DNA of 64,000 nt from Cellulomonas marina (GCF_900111925.1 NZ_FOKA01000005.1:186001-250000), one strand, 5' to 3'; shown: positions 1-9,349, counted from the stretch's first letter. Translations and numbers: made by a program. The notes: a model not told the origin generated them from the letters alone.

Positions 1-218
1 GCAAGGCCGGCCGCATGCGCTGGAAGGGCAAGCGCCCGACCGTCCGTGGTGTCGCCATGAACCCGATCGACCACCCGCACGGTGGTGGTGAGGGCAAGAC
101 CTCCGGTGGTCGTCACCCGGTGAGCCCCTGGGGCCAGCCGGAGGGTCGCACCCGCCGTCCGAACAAGCCGAGCGACAAGCTCATCGTGCGTCGTCGGCGC
201 ACCGGCAAGAAGCGCTGA
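1..218 (+). CDS. rplB: 50S ribosomal protein L2, C-terminal part
   Basis: The start of this gene lies before the window; the first complete in-frame codon is at base 3 and the stop is at 216-218. About 71 residues are visible. They include the L2 signature [16 protein letters not shown], the loop next to the peptidyl-transferase centre of 23S rRNA, and the basic tail ending [10 protein letters not shown]2 is needed for subunit joining and peptidyl transfer. The next gene, rpsS, starts 11 bases downstream, as expected inside the S10 operon. Confidence 0.97.
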   Translation, partial: KAGRMRWKGKRPTVRGVAMNPIDHPHGGGEGKTSGGRHPVSPWGQPEGRTRRPNKPSDKLIVRRRRTGKKR

Positions 219-229
219 GGAGTCCGCAG

Positions 230-511
230 ATGCCACGCAGCCTGAAGAAGGGGCCGTTCGTCGACGGCCACCTCCAGAAGAAGGTCGACGTCCAGAACGA
301 GACGGGCGGCAAGAACGTCATCAAGACGTGGTCGCGCCGCTCGGTCATCACGCCGGACTTCCTCGGCCACACCTTCGCGGTGCACGACGGCCGCAAGCAC
401 ACGCCGGTGTTCGTCACCGAGGCGATGGTCGGCCACAAGCTCGGCGAGTTCGCCCCCACGCGGACGTTCCGCGGCCACGAGAAGGACGACCGGAAGGGCC
501 GTCGCCGCTGA
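230..511 (+). CDS. rpsS: 30S ribosomal protein S19
   Basis: This 93-residue protein opens [15 protein letters not shown], the canonical S19 N-terminus, and has the usual length. S19 pairs with S13 in the head of the small subunit and touches the A-site tRNA and subunit bridges. The ATG follows a GAGGAGT Shine-Dalgarno stretch near 217-223. It sits between rplB and rplV in the normal S10-operon order. The C-terminus is basic (DDRKGRRR). Confidence 0.97.
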   Translation: MPRSLKKGPFVDGHLQKKVDVQNETGGKNVIKTWSRRSVITPDFLGHTFAVHDGRKHTPVFVTEAMVGHKLGEFAPTRTFRGHEKDDRKGRRR

Positions 512-560
512 CCCCGGTCAGCAGCGACGCCTGACGGCAGAGACAGAAGGCAGGACAGCA

Positions 561-950
561 ATGGAAGCCAAGGCGAAGGCGCGGTTCGTCCGCGTCACGC
601 CCCAGAAGGCCCGGCGCGTCGTGGACCTCGTCCGTGGCAAGGGGGCCGGCGAGGCCGTCGCGACGCTGAAGTTCGCGCCGCAGGCCGCGGGGGAGACCGT
701 CCTCAAGGTGGTCGAGTCCGCGATCGCCAACGCCCGGCAGACCGCCGCGCGCGACAACGAGCGGTTCGACGAGAGCGCGCTCTACGTCGCCGAGGCGTTC
801 GTCGACGAGGGCCCGACCATGAAGCGGTTCCGTCCGCGCGCCCAGGGGCGTGCCGGCCGGATCCTCAAGCGCACGAGTCACATCACCGTCGTCGTCGCCA
901 CGCGCGAGCCGGCCGGTGCGAAGGCCACCACCAAGGGAGGGACCCGCTAG
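561..950 (+). CDS. rplV: 50S ribosomal protein L22
   Basis: 129 residues. The N-terminal half ([19 protein letters not shown]) and the later [12 protein letters not shown] segment are the conserved L22 core and the tip of the beta hairpin that lines the exit tunnel near the macrolide site. The length is typical. The TAG stop shares its last base with the GTG start of rpsC, so the two are probably translationally coupled. The 49-base gap to rpsS holds no other gene. Confidence 0.96.
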   Translation: MEAKAKARFVRVTPQKARRVVDLVRGKGAGEAVATLKFAPQAAGETVLKVVESAIANARQTAARDNERFDESALYVAEAFVDEGPTMKRFRPRAQGRAGRILKRTSHITVVVATREPAGAKATTKGGTR

Positions 951-1783
951 TGGGACAGAAGGTCAACCCGCTCGGGTACCGCCTGGGCATCACCACCGAC
1001 CACCGGTCGCGCTGGTTCGCCGACTCGACCAAGGCCGGGCAGCGGTACCGCGACTACGTCCGCGAGGACGTCCAGATCCGCAAGCTCATGAGCACGGGCC
1101 TGGAGCGCGCCGGCATCGCCAAGGTCGAGATCGAGCGCACCCGTGACCGCGTCCGCGTGGACATCCACACGGCGCGCCCGGGCATCGTCATCGGCCGCCG
1201 CGGCGCCGAGGCCGACCGCATCCGCGGGGAGCTCGAGAAGCTCACCGGCAAGCAGGTGCAGCTGAACATCCTCGAGGTCAAGAACGCCGAGATCGAGGCC
1301 CAGCTCGTCGCCCAGGGCATCGCGGAGCAGCTCGCCAGCCGCGTGTCCTTCCGTCGCGCCATGCGCAAGGGCATCCAGTCGGCGCAGCGCGCCGGCGCCA
1401 AGGGCGTCCGGGTGCAGGTCTCCGGCCGCCTCGGCGGTGCGGAGATGAGCCGCACGGAGTTCTACCGCGAGGGGCGCGTGCCGCTGCACACGCTGCGCGC
1501 GAACATCGACTACGGCTTCTTCGAGGCCCGCACGACCTTCGGCCGCATCGGCGTGAAGGTCTGGGTCTACAAGGGCGACATGACCGAGCGCGAGTTCGCG
1601 GCCCAGCAGGCCACGCAGGCTCCGCGCCAGGCGCGTGGACCCCGGGGCGACCGTCCCGAGCGCGGCGGCGACCGCGGCCCCCGCACGGGTGCCCCGCGTC
1701 GCGAGCGCACGGACGCCCCCGAGGCCGCGCCCGCCGACTCCGCCCCCGCGGCGCCGGCGACCGAGACCGGAAGGGAGGCCTGA
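950..1783 (+). CDS. rpsC: 30S ribosomal protein S3 with long C-terminal tail
   Basis: 277 residues, starting at a GTG that overlaps the rplV stop by one base. The type 2 KH domain shows its GxxG loop at residues 82-85 (GRRG), and the S3 C-terminal domain runs to about residue 210 (KVWVYKGDM). S3 forms the mRNA entry channel with S4 and S5. The last 60 or so residues are a low-complexity tail, first Arg/Gly/Asp-rich and then Ala/Pro-rich. Longer S3 tails are common in high-GC actinobacteria; their role is not known to me. Confidence 0.96.
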   Translation: MGQKVNPLGYRLGITTDHRSRWFADSTKAGQRYRDYVREDVQIRKLMSTGLERAGIAKVEIERTRDRVRVDIHTARPGIVIGRRGAEADRIRGELEKLTGKQVQLNILEVKNAEIEAQLVAQGIAEQLASRVSFRRAMRKGIQSAQRAGAKGVRVQVSGRLGGAEMSRTEFYREGRVPLHTLRANIDYGFFEARTTFGRIGVKVWVYKGDMTEREFAAQQATQAPRQARGPRGDRPERGGDRGPRTGAPRRERTDAPEAAPADSAPAAPATETGREA

Positions 1784-1786
1784 GCC

Positions 1787-2203
1787 GTGCTGATCCCCCG
1801 GCGGCTGAAGCACCGCAAGCAGCACCACCCCGGGCGCTCCGGCGCCGCCACGGGTGGCACCGCGATCTCGTTCGGCGAGTACGGCATCCAGGCCCTCGAG
1901 CCCGCCTACGTCACGAACCGGCAGATCGAGGCCGCCCGTATCGCCATGACCCGCCACATCAAGCGTGGTGGGAAGGTCTGGATCAACATCTACCCGGACC
2001 GTCCCCTCACGAAGAAGCCCGCCGAGACCCGCATGGGCTCCGGCAAGGGCTCGCCCGAGTGGTGGATCGCCAACGTCAAGCCCGGCCGCGTCATGTTCGA
2101 GCTGGCCGGCGTCCCGGAGCCCCTGGCGCGCGAGGCCATGCGCCGCGCGCAGCACAAGCTCCCGATGAAGACCCGTTTCGTGGTCCGCGAGGGTGGTAAC
2201 TGA
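1787..2203 (+). CDS. rplP: 50S ribosomal protein L16
   Basis: 138 residues from a GTG start three bases after rpsC. The opening [14 protein letters not shown] and the internal [19 protein letters not shown] are diagnostic for L16, which organises the A-site tRNA binding region of 23S rRNA. The length is normal. The TGA stop overlaps the rpmC ATG by one base (TGATG), which implies coupled translation. Confidence 0.97.
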   Translation: MLIPRRLKHRKQHHPGRSGAATGGTAISFGEYGIQALEPAYVTNRQIEAARIAMTRHIKRGGKVWINIYPDRPLTKKPAETRMGSGKGSPEWWIANVKPGRVMFELAGVPEPLAREAMRRAQHKLPMKTRFVVREGGN

Positions 2204-2442
2204 TGGTCATCGGAACCAAGGACCTGGCTCCCACGGAGCTGGACGGGTTCGACGACGAGAAGCTGGTCGCCGAGCTGAAGAAGGCCAAGGAGGAGCTGTT
2301 CAACCTCCGCTTCCAGTCGGCGACCGGCCAGCTCGAGAGCCACGGGCGGCTCAAGGCCGTGCGTCGCGACATCGCGCGGATCTACACGATCCTGCGCGAG
2401 CGCGAGCTCGGCATCCGGACCGCCCCCAGCGTGAGCGAGTGA
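2203..2442 (+). CDS. rpmC: 50S ribosomal protein L29
   Basis: 79 residues. The two-helix L29 fold shows in [20 protein letters not shown] and the following [20 protein letters not shown]29 sits near the tunnel exit beside L23, where SRP and trigger factor dock. The N-terminus is about ten residues longer than in enterobacteria, which is common in actinobacteria. The start is fixed by the one-base overlap with rplP; rpsQ follows after seven bases. Confidence 0.95.
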   Translation: MVIGTKDLAPTELDGFDDEKLVAELKKAKEELFNLRFQSATGQLESHGRLKAVRRDIARIYTILRERELGIRTAPSVSE

Positions 2443-2449
2443 GGCTGAC

Positions 2450-2746
2450 ATGACGACCGAGAACGAGACGGCCGGCGGCACGCCCGTCGCCGAGCACCGT
2501 CCCTACCGCAAGACCCGCCGCGGCTACGTCGTGTCGGACAAGATGGACAAGACCGTCGTGGTCGAGGTCGAGGACCGGGTCAAGCACCCGCTCTACGGCA
2601 AGGTGCTGCGGCGGACGAGCAAGGTCAAGGCCCACGACGAGGTCAACACGGCCGGCGTCGGGGACCTCGTCCTCATCATGGAGACCCGGCCGCTGTCCGC
2701 CACCAAGCGGTGGCGCGTGGTCGAGGTCATCGAGAAGGCGAAGTGA
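2450..2746 (+). CDS. rpsQ: 30S ribosomal protein S17
   Basis: 98 residues with the S17 OB-fold core [19 protein letters not shown] and [14 protein letters not shown] 22-residue polar N-terminal extension precedes the core, as in many actinobacteria. S17 is a primary 16S rRNA binder. It is the last gene before a 241-base gap, so it probably ends the upstream translational unit; a promoter candidate follows directly. Confidence 0.96.
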   Translation: MTTENETAGGTPVAEHRPYRKTRRGYVVSDKMDKTVVVEVEDRVKHPLYGKVLRRTSKVKAHDEVNTAGVGDLVLIMETRPLSATKRWRVVEVIEKAK

Positions 2747-2765
2747 CCTCTCCCCACCAGGGGAG

Positions 2766-2795
2766 GTGACCGCAGGCCGCCCGGTCGTGTACGAT
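2766..2795 (+). promoter_or_regulatory. Candidate promoter for the rplN (spc) operon
   Basis: GTGACC at 2766-2771 and TACGAT at 2790-2795 are separated by 18 bases, a reasonable vegetative sigma match for a high-GC actinobacterium. Transcription would start near 2803 and give a leader of about 185 bases before rplN. The -10 lies in the loop of a short inverted repeat (CCGCCCG ... CGGGCGG) that could alternatively act as a weak terminator of the S10 operon. Inference from sequence only. Confidence 0.5.
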
Positions 2796-2838
2796 CGGGC
2801 GGTTTGCGTTTCACGCAAGCACACCCAGTTGCCCACGG

Positions 2839-2893
2839 GCGCGGGCGGCAGCACACGGACGGCACCAGCGGGTGCCGGCGCTGCCGCCCGCGC
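2839..2893 (+). promoter_or_regulatory. Leader hairpin upstream of rplN
   Basis: A perfect 14-base inverted repeat (2839-2852 with 2880-2893) encloses a smaller stem (GGCACC at 2861-2866 with GGTGCC at 2871-2876). It is not followed by a T run and lies about 95 bases before the rplN start, so a 5' leader structure is more likely than a simple terminator. Possible roles are r-protein autoregulation or mRNA processing. No known family could be assigned by eye. Confidence 0.5.
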
Positions 2894-2987
2894 GTCGTGT
2901 GCATGACGGCAACGACGTCCGACCAGGCTCGGCCCGCGCGCACCCGTGCGATCGGTCCGCAGAACCCGTCGGACGACAGGAGCAGCA

Positions 2988-3356
2988 ATGATCCAGCAGG
3001 AGTCGCGACTGCGTGTCGCCGACAACACGGGTGCCAAGGAGATCCTCTGCATCCGTGTCCTCGGCGGCTCCGGTCGCCGGTACGCGGGCATCGGCGACGT
3101 CATCGTCGCCACCGTGAAGGACGCCATCCCCGGCGGCAACGTGAAGAAGGGCGACGTCGTCAAGGCGGTCGTCGTGCGCACCCGCAAGGAGCGCCGCCGT
3201 CCGGACGGCTCGTACATCAAGTTCGACGAGAACGCCGCCGTGATCCTCAAGAACGACGGGGAGCCGCGCGGCACGCGCATCTTCGGCCCCGTCGGCCGCG
3301 AGCTGCGCGACAAGAAGTTCATGCGGATCATCTCGCTGGCGCCGGAGGTGCTCTGA
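2988..3356 (+). CDS. rplN: 50S ribosomal protein L14
   Basis: 122 residues starting [18 protein letters not shown], the invariant L14 opening, which rules out the longer in-frame start 42 bases upstream. A GGAGC Shine-Dalgarno site lies just before the ATG. L14 forms intersubunit bridges with 16S rRNA and is the docking site of the silencing factor RsfS. It is the first gene of the spc-type operon here; rplX follows after two bases. Confidence 0.97.
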   Translation: MIQQESRLRVADNTGAKEILCIRVLGGSGRRYAGIGDVIVATVKDAIPGGNVKKGDVVKAVVVRTRKERRRPDGSYIKFDENAAVILKNDGEPRGTRIFGPVGRELRDKKFMRIISLAPEVL

Positions 3357-3358
3357 CC

Positions 3359-3700
3359 ATGGCGAAGATCAAGAAGGGCGACCTCGTCGTCGTCATCTCG
3401 GGTCGCGACAAGAAGAAGCAGGGTCGTGTCCTCGAGGTCCTCCCGGAGACGCAGCGCGTCGTCGTCGAGGGCGTGCAGCGCGTGCAGAAGCACGTCAAGG
3501 CCGGCCAGACGTCGCGCGGGACGCGCACGGGTGGCATCGAGACGGTCGAGGCGCCGATCCACATCTCCAACGTGATGCTGGTCGACCCGGAGACGAAGAA
3601 GGGCACCCGCGTCGGGTACCGCACCGAGCAGGTCGAGCGCGACGGTCGCACCCGCACCGTCCGGGTCCGCGTGGCCAAGCGCTCCGGGAAGGACGTCTGA
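3359..3700 (+). CDS. rplX: 50S ribosomal protein L24
   Basis: 113 residues with the KOW motif near the N-terminus ([20 protein letters not shown]) and the conserved [18 protein letters not shown]24 is an early assembly initiator that binds the 5' end of 23S rRNA. The start is two bases after the rplN stop, and the TGA stop overlaps the rplE ATG by one base. Length and order are standard. Confidence 0.97.
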   Translation: MAKIKKGDLVVVISGRDKKKQGRVLEVLPETQRVVVEGVQRVQKHVKAGQTSRGTRTGGIETVEAPIHISNVMLVDPETKKGTRVGYRTEQVERDGRTRTVRVRVAKRSGKDV

Positions 3701-4272
3701 TGTCGCAGACCACCGTCGAGGCCCCGGCCCTGCCGCGCCTCAAGACGCGCTACAACTCGGAGATCCGTCAGGCTCTCCACCAGCAGTTCGGCCACGAGAA
3801 CGTGAACCAGGTCGCGCGCCTGGTCAAGGTCGTCGTGAACATGGGCGTGGGCGAGGCCGCGAAGGACTCCAAGCTCATCGAGGGCGCCATCCGCGACCTC
3901 ACGCTCATCACCGGCCAGAAGCCGCAGGTCACGAAGGCCCGCAAGTCCATCGCGCAGTTCAAGCTCCGCGAGGGCATGCCGATCGGCGCGCACGTCACGC
4001 TGCGCGGCGACCGTGCGTGGGAGTTCCTGGACCGCCTGCTGTCGACGGCTCTGCCGCGCATCCGCGACTTCCGCGGCCTGTCGCCGCAGCAGTTCGACGG
4101 CCACGGCAACTACACCTTCGGCCTCGTGGAGCAGTCCGTGTTCCACGAGATCGACCAGGACAAGATCGACCGCGTCCGCGGCATGGACATCACGGTCGTC
4201 ACCACCGCGACGACGGACGACGAGGGCCGCGCGTTCCTCAAGCTCCTCGGCTTCCCGTTCAAGGAGAACTGA
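3700..4272 (+). CDS. rplE: 50S ribosomal protein L5
   Basis: 190 residues. Family landmarks are [16 protein letters not shown], the [21 protein letters not shown] region, and [19 protein letters not shown]5 binds 5S rRNA and contacts P-site tRNA. The N-terminal dozen residues are a variable extension. The start codon overlaps the rplX stop (TGATG). In E. coli this is the point where S8 represses the spc operon; no obvious S8-site mimic was seen here, but a hairpin precedes rpsH instead. Confidence 0.97.
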   Translation: MSQTTVEAPALPRLKTRYNSEIRQALHQQFGHENVNQVARLVKVVVNMGVGEAAKDSKLIEGAIRDLTLITGQKPQVTKARKSIAQFKLREGMPIGAHVTLRGDRAWEFLDRLLSTALPRIRDFRGLSPQQFDGHGNYTFGLVEQSVFHEIDQDKIDRVRGMDITVVTTATTDDEGRAFLKLLGFPFKEN

Positions 4273-4274
4273 GC

Positions 4275-4460
4275 ATGGCCAAGACCGCCCTGATCAACAA
4301 GGCCGCGGGCAAGCAGAAGTTCGCCGTCCGCGCCTACACCCGCTGCCAGCGCTGCGGCCGCCCGCACTCCGTGTACCGCAAGTTCGGCCTGTGCCGGATC
4401 TGCGTGCGCGACATGGCGCACCGCGGCGAGCTGCCCGGCGTCACCAAGAGCTCCTGGTAA
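4275..4460 (+). CDS. rpsN: 30S ribosomal protein S14, zinc-binding type
   Basis: 61 residues, the short type Z form. Four cysteines in two CxxC pairs (C24, C27, C40, C43) make a zinc ribbon. S14 helps assemble the 30S head late in biogenesis. Actinobacteria often carry a second, zinc-free S14 elsewhere for use under zinc limitation; none is in this window. The start lies two bases after rplE. Confidence 0.96.
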   Translation: MAKTALINKAAGKQKFAVRAYTRCQRCGRPHSVYRKFGLCRICVRDMAHRGELPGVTKSSW

Positions 4461-4487
4461 CACCCCACGAGCGTCGGTAGGTCCGTG

Positions 4488-4531
4488 CCGGCGTCAGGCG
4501 CCGCAGCCCCGGCTGCGGCGTCCGGCGCCGG
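4488..4531 (+). promoter_or_regulatory. Two-tier hairpin between rpsN and rpsH
   Basis: An inner 10-base stem (4499-4508 with 4511-4520) is flanked by an outer CCGGCG/CGCCGG pairing (4488-4493 with 4526-4531). It lies 37 bases before the rpsH start and has no T run. The position suggests a translational control or processing site for the rpsH half of the operon. S8 is a known spc-operon repressor in E. coli, but no S8-type helix was demonstrated here. Confidence 0.45.
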
Positions 4532-4567
4532 GCGGATACCCCGGCGAGAGAGGGCTGAGGCCCCCGC

Positions 4568-4966
4568 ATGACCATGACCGACCCGATCGCCGACTTCCTC
4601 ACGCGGATCCGGAACGCGAACTCCGCGCACCACGACACGGTGACGATCCCGTACTCGAAGCTGAAGTCGCACATCGCCGAGATCCTCCAGGCCGAGGGCT
4701 ACATCGCCGGCTGGAGCGTCGAGGACGCCACCGTCGGCAAGAACCTGACGGTGACCCTGAAGTACGGCCCCCACCGCGAGCGTGCGCTCGCCGGCGTCAA
4801 GCGCGTGTCCAAGCCGGGCCTGCGCGTGTACGCCAAGTCGACCAACCTGCCGAAGGTCCTCGGCGGCCTGGGCGTGGCCATCCTGTCCACGTCCTCGGGC
4901 CTCCTGACGGACAAGCAGGCCGCCAAGAAGGGCGTGGGTGGGGAAGTCCTCGCCTACGTCTGGTAA
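4568..4966 (+). CDS. rpsH: 30S ribosomal protein S8
   Basis: 132 residues with [14 protein letters not shown] at the N-terminus and the C-terminal [20 protein letters not shown], both typical of S8. S8 binds the central domain of 16S rRNA and represses the spc operon in enterobacteria. A second ATG two codons downstream is equally usable; the first was taken because [10 protein letters not shown] is the usual actinobacterial form. A 107-base gap with a hairpin precedes it. Confidence 0.96.
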   Translation: MTMTDPIADFLTRIRNANSAHHDTVTIPYSKLKSHIAEILQAEGYIAGWSVEDATVGKNLTVTLKYGPHRERALAGVKRVSKPGLRVYAKSTNLPKVLGGLGVAILSTSSGLLTDKQAAKKGVGGEVLAYVW

Positions 4967-4990
4967 GCCCGGGACGGAAGGAGAACAGCC

Positions 4991-5530
4991 ATGTCTCGAA
5001 TCGGCAGGATCCCCGTCGCGGTGCCGGCGGGTGTCGACATCAGCATCGACGGTCCGCAGGTGACCGTGAAGGGCCCCAAGGGGCAGCTCACGCACACGGT
5101 GCCCGCACCTCTCCAGGTCGAGCGGGGCGAGGACGGCACGCTGGTCGTCACGCGTCCCGACGACGAGCGGCTCGCGAAGTCGCTGCACGGCCTGACCCGG
5201 ACCCTCCTCGCGAACCTCGTCACCGGGGTCACGGAGGGCTACACGAAGAAGCTCGAGATCGTCGGCACCGGGTACCGCGTGCAGGCGAAGGGCACGGACC
5301 TCGAGTTCGCCCTCGGCTTCTCGCACCCGGTCGTCGTCACGCCGCCGGAGGGCATCACCTTCGCGGTCGAGGCGCCGACGCGGTTCTCGGTGCAGGGCAT
5401 CGACAAGCAGCAGGTGGGCGAGGTCGCCGCGAACATCCGCAAGATCCGCAAGCCCGAGCCCTACAAGGGCAAGGGCGTGCGCTACGCGGGCGAGAACGTG
5501 CGCCGCAAGGTCGGAAAGGCGGGCAAGTAG
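4991..5530 (+). CDS. rplF: 50S ribosomal protein L6
   Basis: 179 residues with two repeated alpha/beta domains. Landmarks are [14 protein letters not shown] at the start and [20 protein letters not shown] near the end, which sits by the sarcin-ricin loop. The ATG has a GGAAGGAG Shine-Dalgarno site. rplR follows three bases after the stop. Confidence 0.97.
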   Translation: MSRIGRIPVAVPAGVDISIDGPQVTVKGPKGQLTHTVPAPLQVERGEDGTLVVTRPDDERLAKSLHGLTRTLLANLVTGVTEGYTKKLEIVGTGYRVQAKGTDLEFALGFSHPVVVTPPEGITFAVEAPTRFSVQGIDKQQVGEVAANIRKIRKPEPYKGKGVRYAGENVRRKVGKAGK

Positions 5531-5533
5531 GCC

Positions 5534-5905
5534 ATGGCCATCACCATCAAGGGCAAGGGCAAGTCCATCTCCCGGCAGCGCCGCCACCTCCGGCTGCGCA
5601 AGAAGGTCGTCGGCTCCGCCGCGCGGCCGCGCCTGGTCGTCACCCGGTCCGCCCGGCACATCACGGCGCAGGTCGTGGACGACGCGATCGGACGCACGCT
5701 GGCCTCCGCCTCGACCCTCGAGGCCGACCTGCGGGTCGCCACCGAGGACAAGACGGGCAAGGCCCGGCGGGTCGGCGCCCTCGTCGCCGAGCGCGCCAAG
5801 GCCGCCGGCATCGACGCGGTCGTCTTCGACCGTGGCGGGAACAAGTACCACGGTCGTGTGGCCGCGGTGGCCGACGGCGCTCGCGAGGGCGGTCTGGCCC
5901 TGTGA
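5534..5905 (+). CDS. rplR: 50S ribosomal protein L18
   Basis: 123 residues. The basic N-terminus ([14 protein letters not shown]) and the C-terminal [26 protein letters not shown] are characteristic of L18, which carries 5S rRNA into the large subunit with L5. Length is normal. rpsE follows after 46 bases. Confidence 0.97.
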   Translation: MAITIKGKGKSISRQRRHLRLRKKVVGSAARPRLVVTRSARHITAQVVDDAIGRTLASASTLEADLRVATEDKTGKARRVGALVAERAKAAGIDAVVFDRGGNKYHGRVAAVADGAREGGLAL

Positions 5906-5951
5906 GCGCGTCGACGCATCTGTCCTCGAACGTGAAGAAGAGGTTCATCTG

Positions 5952-6605
5952 ATGGCTGCTCCTCAGCGCAGCAACACCGGCGCCGGCGGCGCCGGGACCG
6001 GCGCCGGCGGCAACGACCGCGGCGGCCGTGACGGCGGCCGCGGCGGGCGCAACGACGCCGAGAAGAGCGCGTTCCTCGAGCGCGTCGTGACGATCAACCG
6101 CGTCGCCAAGGTCGTCAAGGGCGGCCGTCGCTTCAGCTTCACCGCGCTCGTCGTGGTCGGCGACGGCGACGGGACCGTGGGTGTCGGCTACGGCAAGGCC
6201 AAGGAGGTGCCCGCGGCGATCGCCAAGGGTGTCGAGGAGGCGAAGAAGAACTTCTTCCGCGTCCCCCGCATCCAGGGCACCATCCCGCACCCCGTCCAGG
6301 GTGAGGCCGCCGCGGGCGTCGTCTTCCTGCGCCCCGCCTCGCCGGGTACCGGCGTGATCGCCGGTGGTCCGGTCCGCGCGGTGCTGGAGTGCGCCGGCAT
6401 CCACGACGTGCTGAGCAAGTCGCTCGGCTCGTCGAACTCGATCAACATCGTGCACGCGACGGTCGAGGCCCTGCGCGGCCTCGAGGAGCCGGCCGCCGTG
6501 GCGGCGCGTCGTGGCCTCGCGCTCGAGGACGTCGTCCCGGCCCCGCTGCTGCGGGCCCAGGCCGCCGGCATCGCCGCGAAGAGCGCCGAGAAGGTGGGTG
6601 CCTGA
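5952..6605 (+). CDS. rpsE: 30S ribosomal protein S5
   Basis: 217 residues. The conserved core begins at [20 protein letters not shown] (about residue 40) and includes the dsRBD-like N-terminal domain and the C-terminal domain with [13 protein letters not shown]5 acts in decoding accuracy and the mRNA entry helicase. About 35 Gly/Arg/Asp-rich residues precede the core, longer than in E. coli. The start was taken at the ATG at 5952; upstream in-frame codons have no S5 similarity. The TGA overlaps the rpmD start by one base. Confidence 0.95.
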   Translation: MAAPQRSNTGAGGAGTGAGGNDRGGRDGGRGGRNDAEKSAFLERVVTINRVAKVVKGGRRFSFTALVVVGDGDGTVGVGYGKAKEVPAAIAKGVEEAKKNFFRVPRIQGTIPHPVQGEAAAGVVFLRPASPGTGVIAGGPVRAVLECAGIHDVLSKSLGSSNSINIVHATVEALRGLEEPAAVAARRGLALEDVVPAPLLRAQAAGIAAKSAEKVGA

Positions 6606-6787
6606 TGGCTCGTCTGAAGGTCACGCAGAAGAAGTCCGCCATCGGCGGCAAGCAGAACCAGCGCGACACCCTGCGCACGCTGGGCCTGAAGCGGATCGGC
6701 GACGTCGTCGTCAAGGAGGACCGCCCCGAGATCCGCGGCATGGTCCAGACCGTGACGCACCTCGTCGCGGTCGAGGAGGTCGACTGA
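6605..6787 (+). CDS. rpmD: 50S ribosomal protein L30
   Basis: 60 residues, the compact bacterial L30 form, with [20 protein letters not shown] and the C-terminal [14 protein letters not shown]. The ATG overlaps the rpsE stop (TGATG), and rplO follows two bases after its own stop, so rpsE-rpmD-rplO is a tightly coupled trio. Confidence 0.96.
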   Translation: MARLKVTQKKSAIGGKQNQRDTLRTLGLKRIGDVVVKEDRPEIRGMVQTVTHLVAVEEVD

Positions 6788-6789
6788 CC

Positions 6790-7287
6790 ATGGCTGACGA
6801 GAAGAAGGCCGAGCAGGCGGCGGGGCGCACCCCGTCGGCCGGCGGCACGCTGAAGGTGCACCACCTGCGTCCGGCGCCGGGGGCCAAGACCCCCAAGACG
6901 CGCGTCGGCCGCGGTGAGGCGTCCAAGGGCAAGACCGCCGGGCGTGGCACCAAGGGCACCAAGGCGCGCTACCAGGTGCCCGGTGCCTTCGAGGGCGGGC
7001 AGATGCCGCTGCACATGCGGCTGCCCAAGCTCCGCGGGTTCAAGAACCCGTTCCGCACCGAGTACCAGGTCGTCAACCTCGACCGCCTGTCGGCCCTGTA
7101 CCCGCAGGGCGGCGAGGTCACGATCGAGGGCCTCGTGGCCAAGGGCGCGGTCCGCAAGGGCCAGCCGGTCAAGGTGCTCGGCACGGGCGAGGTGACGGTG
7201 CCCCTCGTGGTCACCGTGGACGCCTACTCCGCCACGGCGATCGAGAAGATCACCGCCGCCGGCGGCAGCGTCGCCCAGCAGGGCTGA
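6790..7287 (+). CDS. rplO: 50S ribosomal protein L15
   Basis: 165 residues with the glycine-rich rRNA-binding segment [19 protein letters not shown] and the [12 protein letters not shown] motif. L15 is a late assembly protein that spans several 23S domains. The first 18 residues are a variable polar extension. It is the last ribosomal gene before secY; a strong hairpin follows its stop. Confidence 0.97.
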   Translation: MADEKKAEQAAGRTPSAGGTLKVHHLRPAPGAKTPKTRVGRGEASKGKTAGRGTKGTKARYQVPGAFEGGQMPLHMRLPKLRGFKNPFRTEYQVVNLDRLSALYPQGGEVTIEGLVAKGAVRKGQPVKVLGTGEVTVPLVVTVDAYSATAIEKITAAGGSVAQQG

Positions 7288-7306
7288 CCCGCACGACACA
7301 GCAGGA

Positions 7307-7351
7307 CCGGACGGGGCCGGTGGGAGCTCGCATCCCACCGGCCCCGTCCGG
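7307..7351 (+). terminator. Strong hairpin between rplO and secY
   Basis: A perfect 19-base inverted repeat (7307-7325 with 7333-7351) has a 7-base loop and begins 20 bases after the rplO stop. There is no T run, which is common for actinobacterial terminators. A possible new -10 box for secY, TAGGGT at 7371-7376, follows, so secY-adk-map may be transcribed partly on its own. Confidence 0.7.
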
Positions 7352-7472
7352 CGTCCCGGGGGGCATCGGTTAGGGTTCCCCCCGGACTCGCAGCGCCGTT
7401 GGCCCGCCGCGAGAGCGACCCGGCCGGGGGACCGGCTGCACGACACGCCGCCCCGGCGGCTCAGGAGGACTG

Positions 7473-8774
7473 GTGCTCAGCGCATTCGCGAGGGCGTTCC
7501 GCACGCCCGACCTGCGGCGCAAGCTGCTCTTCACGATCGGCATCATGGTCGTGTTCCGCGTCGGCTCGTTCCTGCCGACGCCGGGCGTGTCCTACCCGAA
7601 CGTCCAGGCCTGCATCGACCAGGTGGGCAACGACTCCAGCCTGCTCGGGCTGGTCAACCTCTTCAGCGGCGGTGCGCTGCTGCAGCTGTCGGTCTTCGCG
7701 CTGGGGATCATGCCGTACATCACGGCGAGCATCATCATCCAGCTGCTGCGCGTGGTGATCCCGCGCTTCGAGGAGCTGCACAAGGAGGGGCAGTCCGGCA
7801 CCGCGAAGCTCACGCAGTACACGCGGTACCTGACGATCGCGCTGGCGGTGCTGCAGTCGACGACGATCATCACCGTGGCGCGCAGCGGCCAGCTCTTCGC
7901 CGGCTGCACGCTCGACGTCATCCCGGACTCCAGCGTCGTGACGCTGCTCGTCATGGTCATCACGATGACCGCGGGCACCGGCCTCATCATGTGGCTCGGC
8001 GAGCTCATCACGGAGCGCGGCATCGGCAACGGCATGTCCCTGCTGATCTTCACCTCGATCGCGGCGACGTTCCCCACGGCGATGTGGTCCATCGCCGGCG
8101 GCGCCGGCGGCATCGGCAAGTTCATCATCGTGCTGGCCGTCATCGTCCTGGTGATCGCGCTGGTCGTCTTCGTCGAGCAGAGCCAGCGCCGCATCCCGGT
8201 GCAGTACGCCAAGCGCATGGTCGGCCGGCGCATGTACGGCGGGTCGAGCACCTACATCCCCATCAAGCTGAACATGTCGGGCGTCATCCCGATCATCTTC
8301 GCCTCGTCGCTGCTGCAGATCCCGACGCTCGCGGCGCAGTTCGGGGACCAGACGTCGGGCTGGGTGCAGTGGGTCAGCCTGAACCTCGCGCCCTCCGACG
8401 CGGGGCTGCACATCGCGCTGTACGTGCTGCTCATCATCTTCTTCTGCTACTTCTACACGGCGATCACGTTCAACCCCGACGAGGTCGCCGACAACATGAA
8501 GCGCTACGGCGGCTTCATCCCCGGCATCCGTGCGGGTCGTCCGACGGCCGAGTACCTCGACTACGTGATCACGCGCATCACCGCGCCGGGGTCGCTGTAC
8601 CTCGCGGCGGTCGCGCTGATCCCGACGGTCGTGTTCATCCTCCTGGGGATCAACGCCGCCACGATCCCGTTCGGCGGCTCGTCCATCCTCATCATCGTCG
8701 GGGTGGGCCTGGAGACCGTGAAGCAGATCCAGTCCCAGCTCGAGCAGCGGCACTACGAAGGGTTCCTCCGATGA
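7473..8774 (+). CDS. secY: Protein translocase subunit SecY
   Basis: 433 residues and ten hydrophobic segments. SecY is the pore of the SecYEG channel for export and membrane insertion. The conserved plug and TM2 region (LLGLVNLFSGGALLQLSVFALGIMPYI), the cytoplasmic loop before TM6 (AKRMVGRRMYG) and the C-terminal loop with GRPTAEYLDYVITRI are visible. The GTG start has a CAGGAGG Shine-Dalgarno site. The stop overlaps the adk start by four bases (ATGA). Confidence 0.97.
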   Translation: MLSAFARAFRTPDLRRKLLFTIGIMVVFRVGSFLPTPGVSYPNVQACIDQVGNDSSLLGLVNLFSGGALLQLSVFALGIMPYITASIIIQLLRVVIPRFEELHKEGQSGTAKLTQYTRYLTIALAVLQSTTIITVARSGQLFAGCTLDVIPDSSVVTLLVMVITMTAGTGLIMWLGELITERGIGNGMSLLIFTSIAATFPTAMWSIAGGAGGIGKFIIVLAVIVLVIALVVFVEQSQRRIPVQYAKRMVGRRMYGGSSTYIPIKLNMSGVIPIIFASSLLQIPTLAAQFGDQTSGWVQWVSLNLAPSDAGLHIALYVLLIIFFCYFYTAITFNPDEVADNMKRYGGFIPGIRAGRPTAEYLDYVITRITAPGSLYLAAVALIPTVVFILLGINAATIPFGGSSILIIVGVGLETVKQIQSQLEQRHYEGFLR

Positions 8775-9349
8775 GCGCTCGCCTCGTCCTCCTCGGCCCG
8801 CCCGGCGCGGGCAAGGGCACCCAGGCGGCTCGCCTCGCCGAGCGGCTGGGCGTCCCGGCCATCTCCACCGGCGACATCTTCCGCGCGAACATCAAGGGCG
8901 GCACGGAGCTGGGCCGCACCGCCCAGGCCTACACGGCCCGCGGCGAGCTGGTGCCGGACGAGGTCACGAACGCCATGGTGCGCGACCGCCTGGGCGAGGA
9001 CGACGCGCGCGAGGGCTTCCTCCTCGACGGCTACCCGCGCAACGTGGCCCAGGTGCGCGAGCTCGACGAGATCCTCGCCGCGACCGGCCGCACGCTGGAC
9101 CTCGCGGTCGAGATCACCGCGAACGCGGACGTCGTCGTGGCGCGGCTGCTGCAGCGCGCGCAGATCGAGGGCCGCGAGGACGACACCGAGGACGTCGTGC
9201 GGCACCGCCTCGCGGTCTACGCGGAGCAGACAGCACCCGTGGCCGGCGTCTACGCCGAGCGCGGGGCGCTGGTCCAGGTGGACGGCATCGGCGAGGTCGA
9301 CGAGGTGACGGGGCGCCTTCTGGGCGCGATCGGCACGCTCGCCGGCTGA
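8771..9349 (+). CDS. adk: Adenylate kinase, short form
   Basis: 192 residues. It interconverts ATP + AMP and 2 ADP. The P-loop GPPGAGKGT is at residues 9-17 and GFLLDGYPR at 82-90. The LID segment is short and carries no zinc-binding cysteines, so this is the short actinobacterial type. The start overlaps the secY stop by four bases; secY-adk-map is the classical order. Confidence 0.97.
   Translation: MSARLVLLGPPGAGKGTQAARLAERLGVPAISTGDIFRANIKGGTELGRTAQAYTARGELVPDEVTNAMVRDRLGEDDAREGFLLDGYPRNVAQVRELDEILAATGRTLDLAVEITANADVVVARLLQRAQIEGREDDTEDVVRHRLAVYAEQTAPVAGVYAERGALVQVDGIGEVDEVTGRLLGAIGTLAG

Noticed and set aside
2946-2987. Longer start for L14
   Set aside because: The family begins at MIQQESRL, and the extra 14 residues are Arg/Thr-rich leader sequence.
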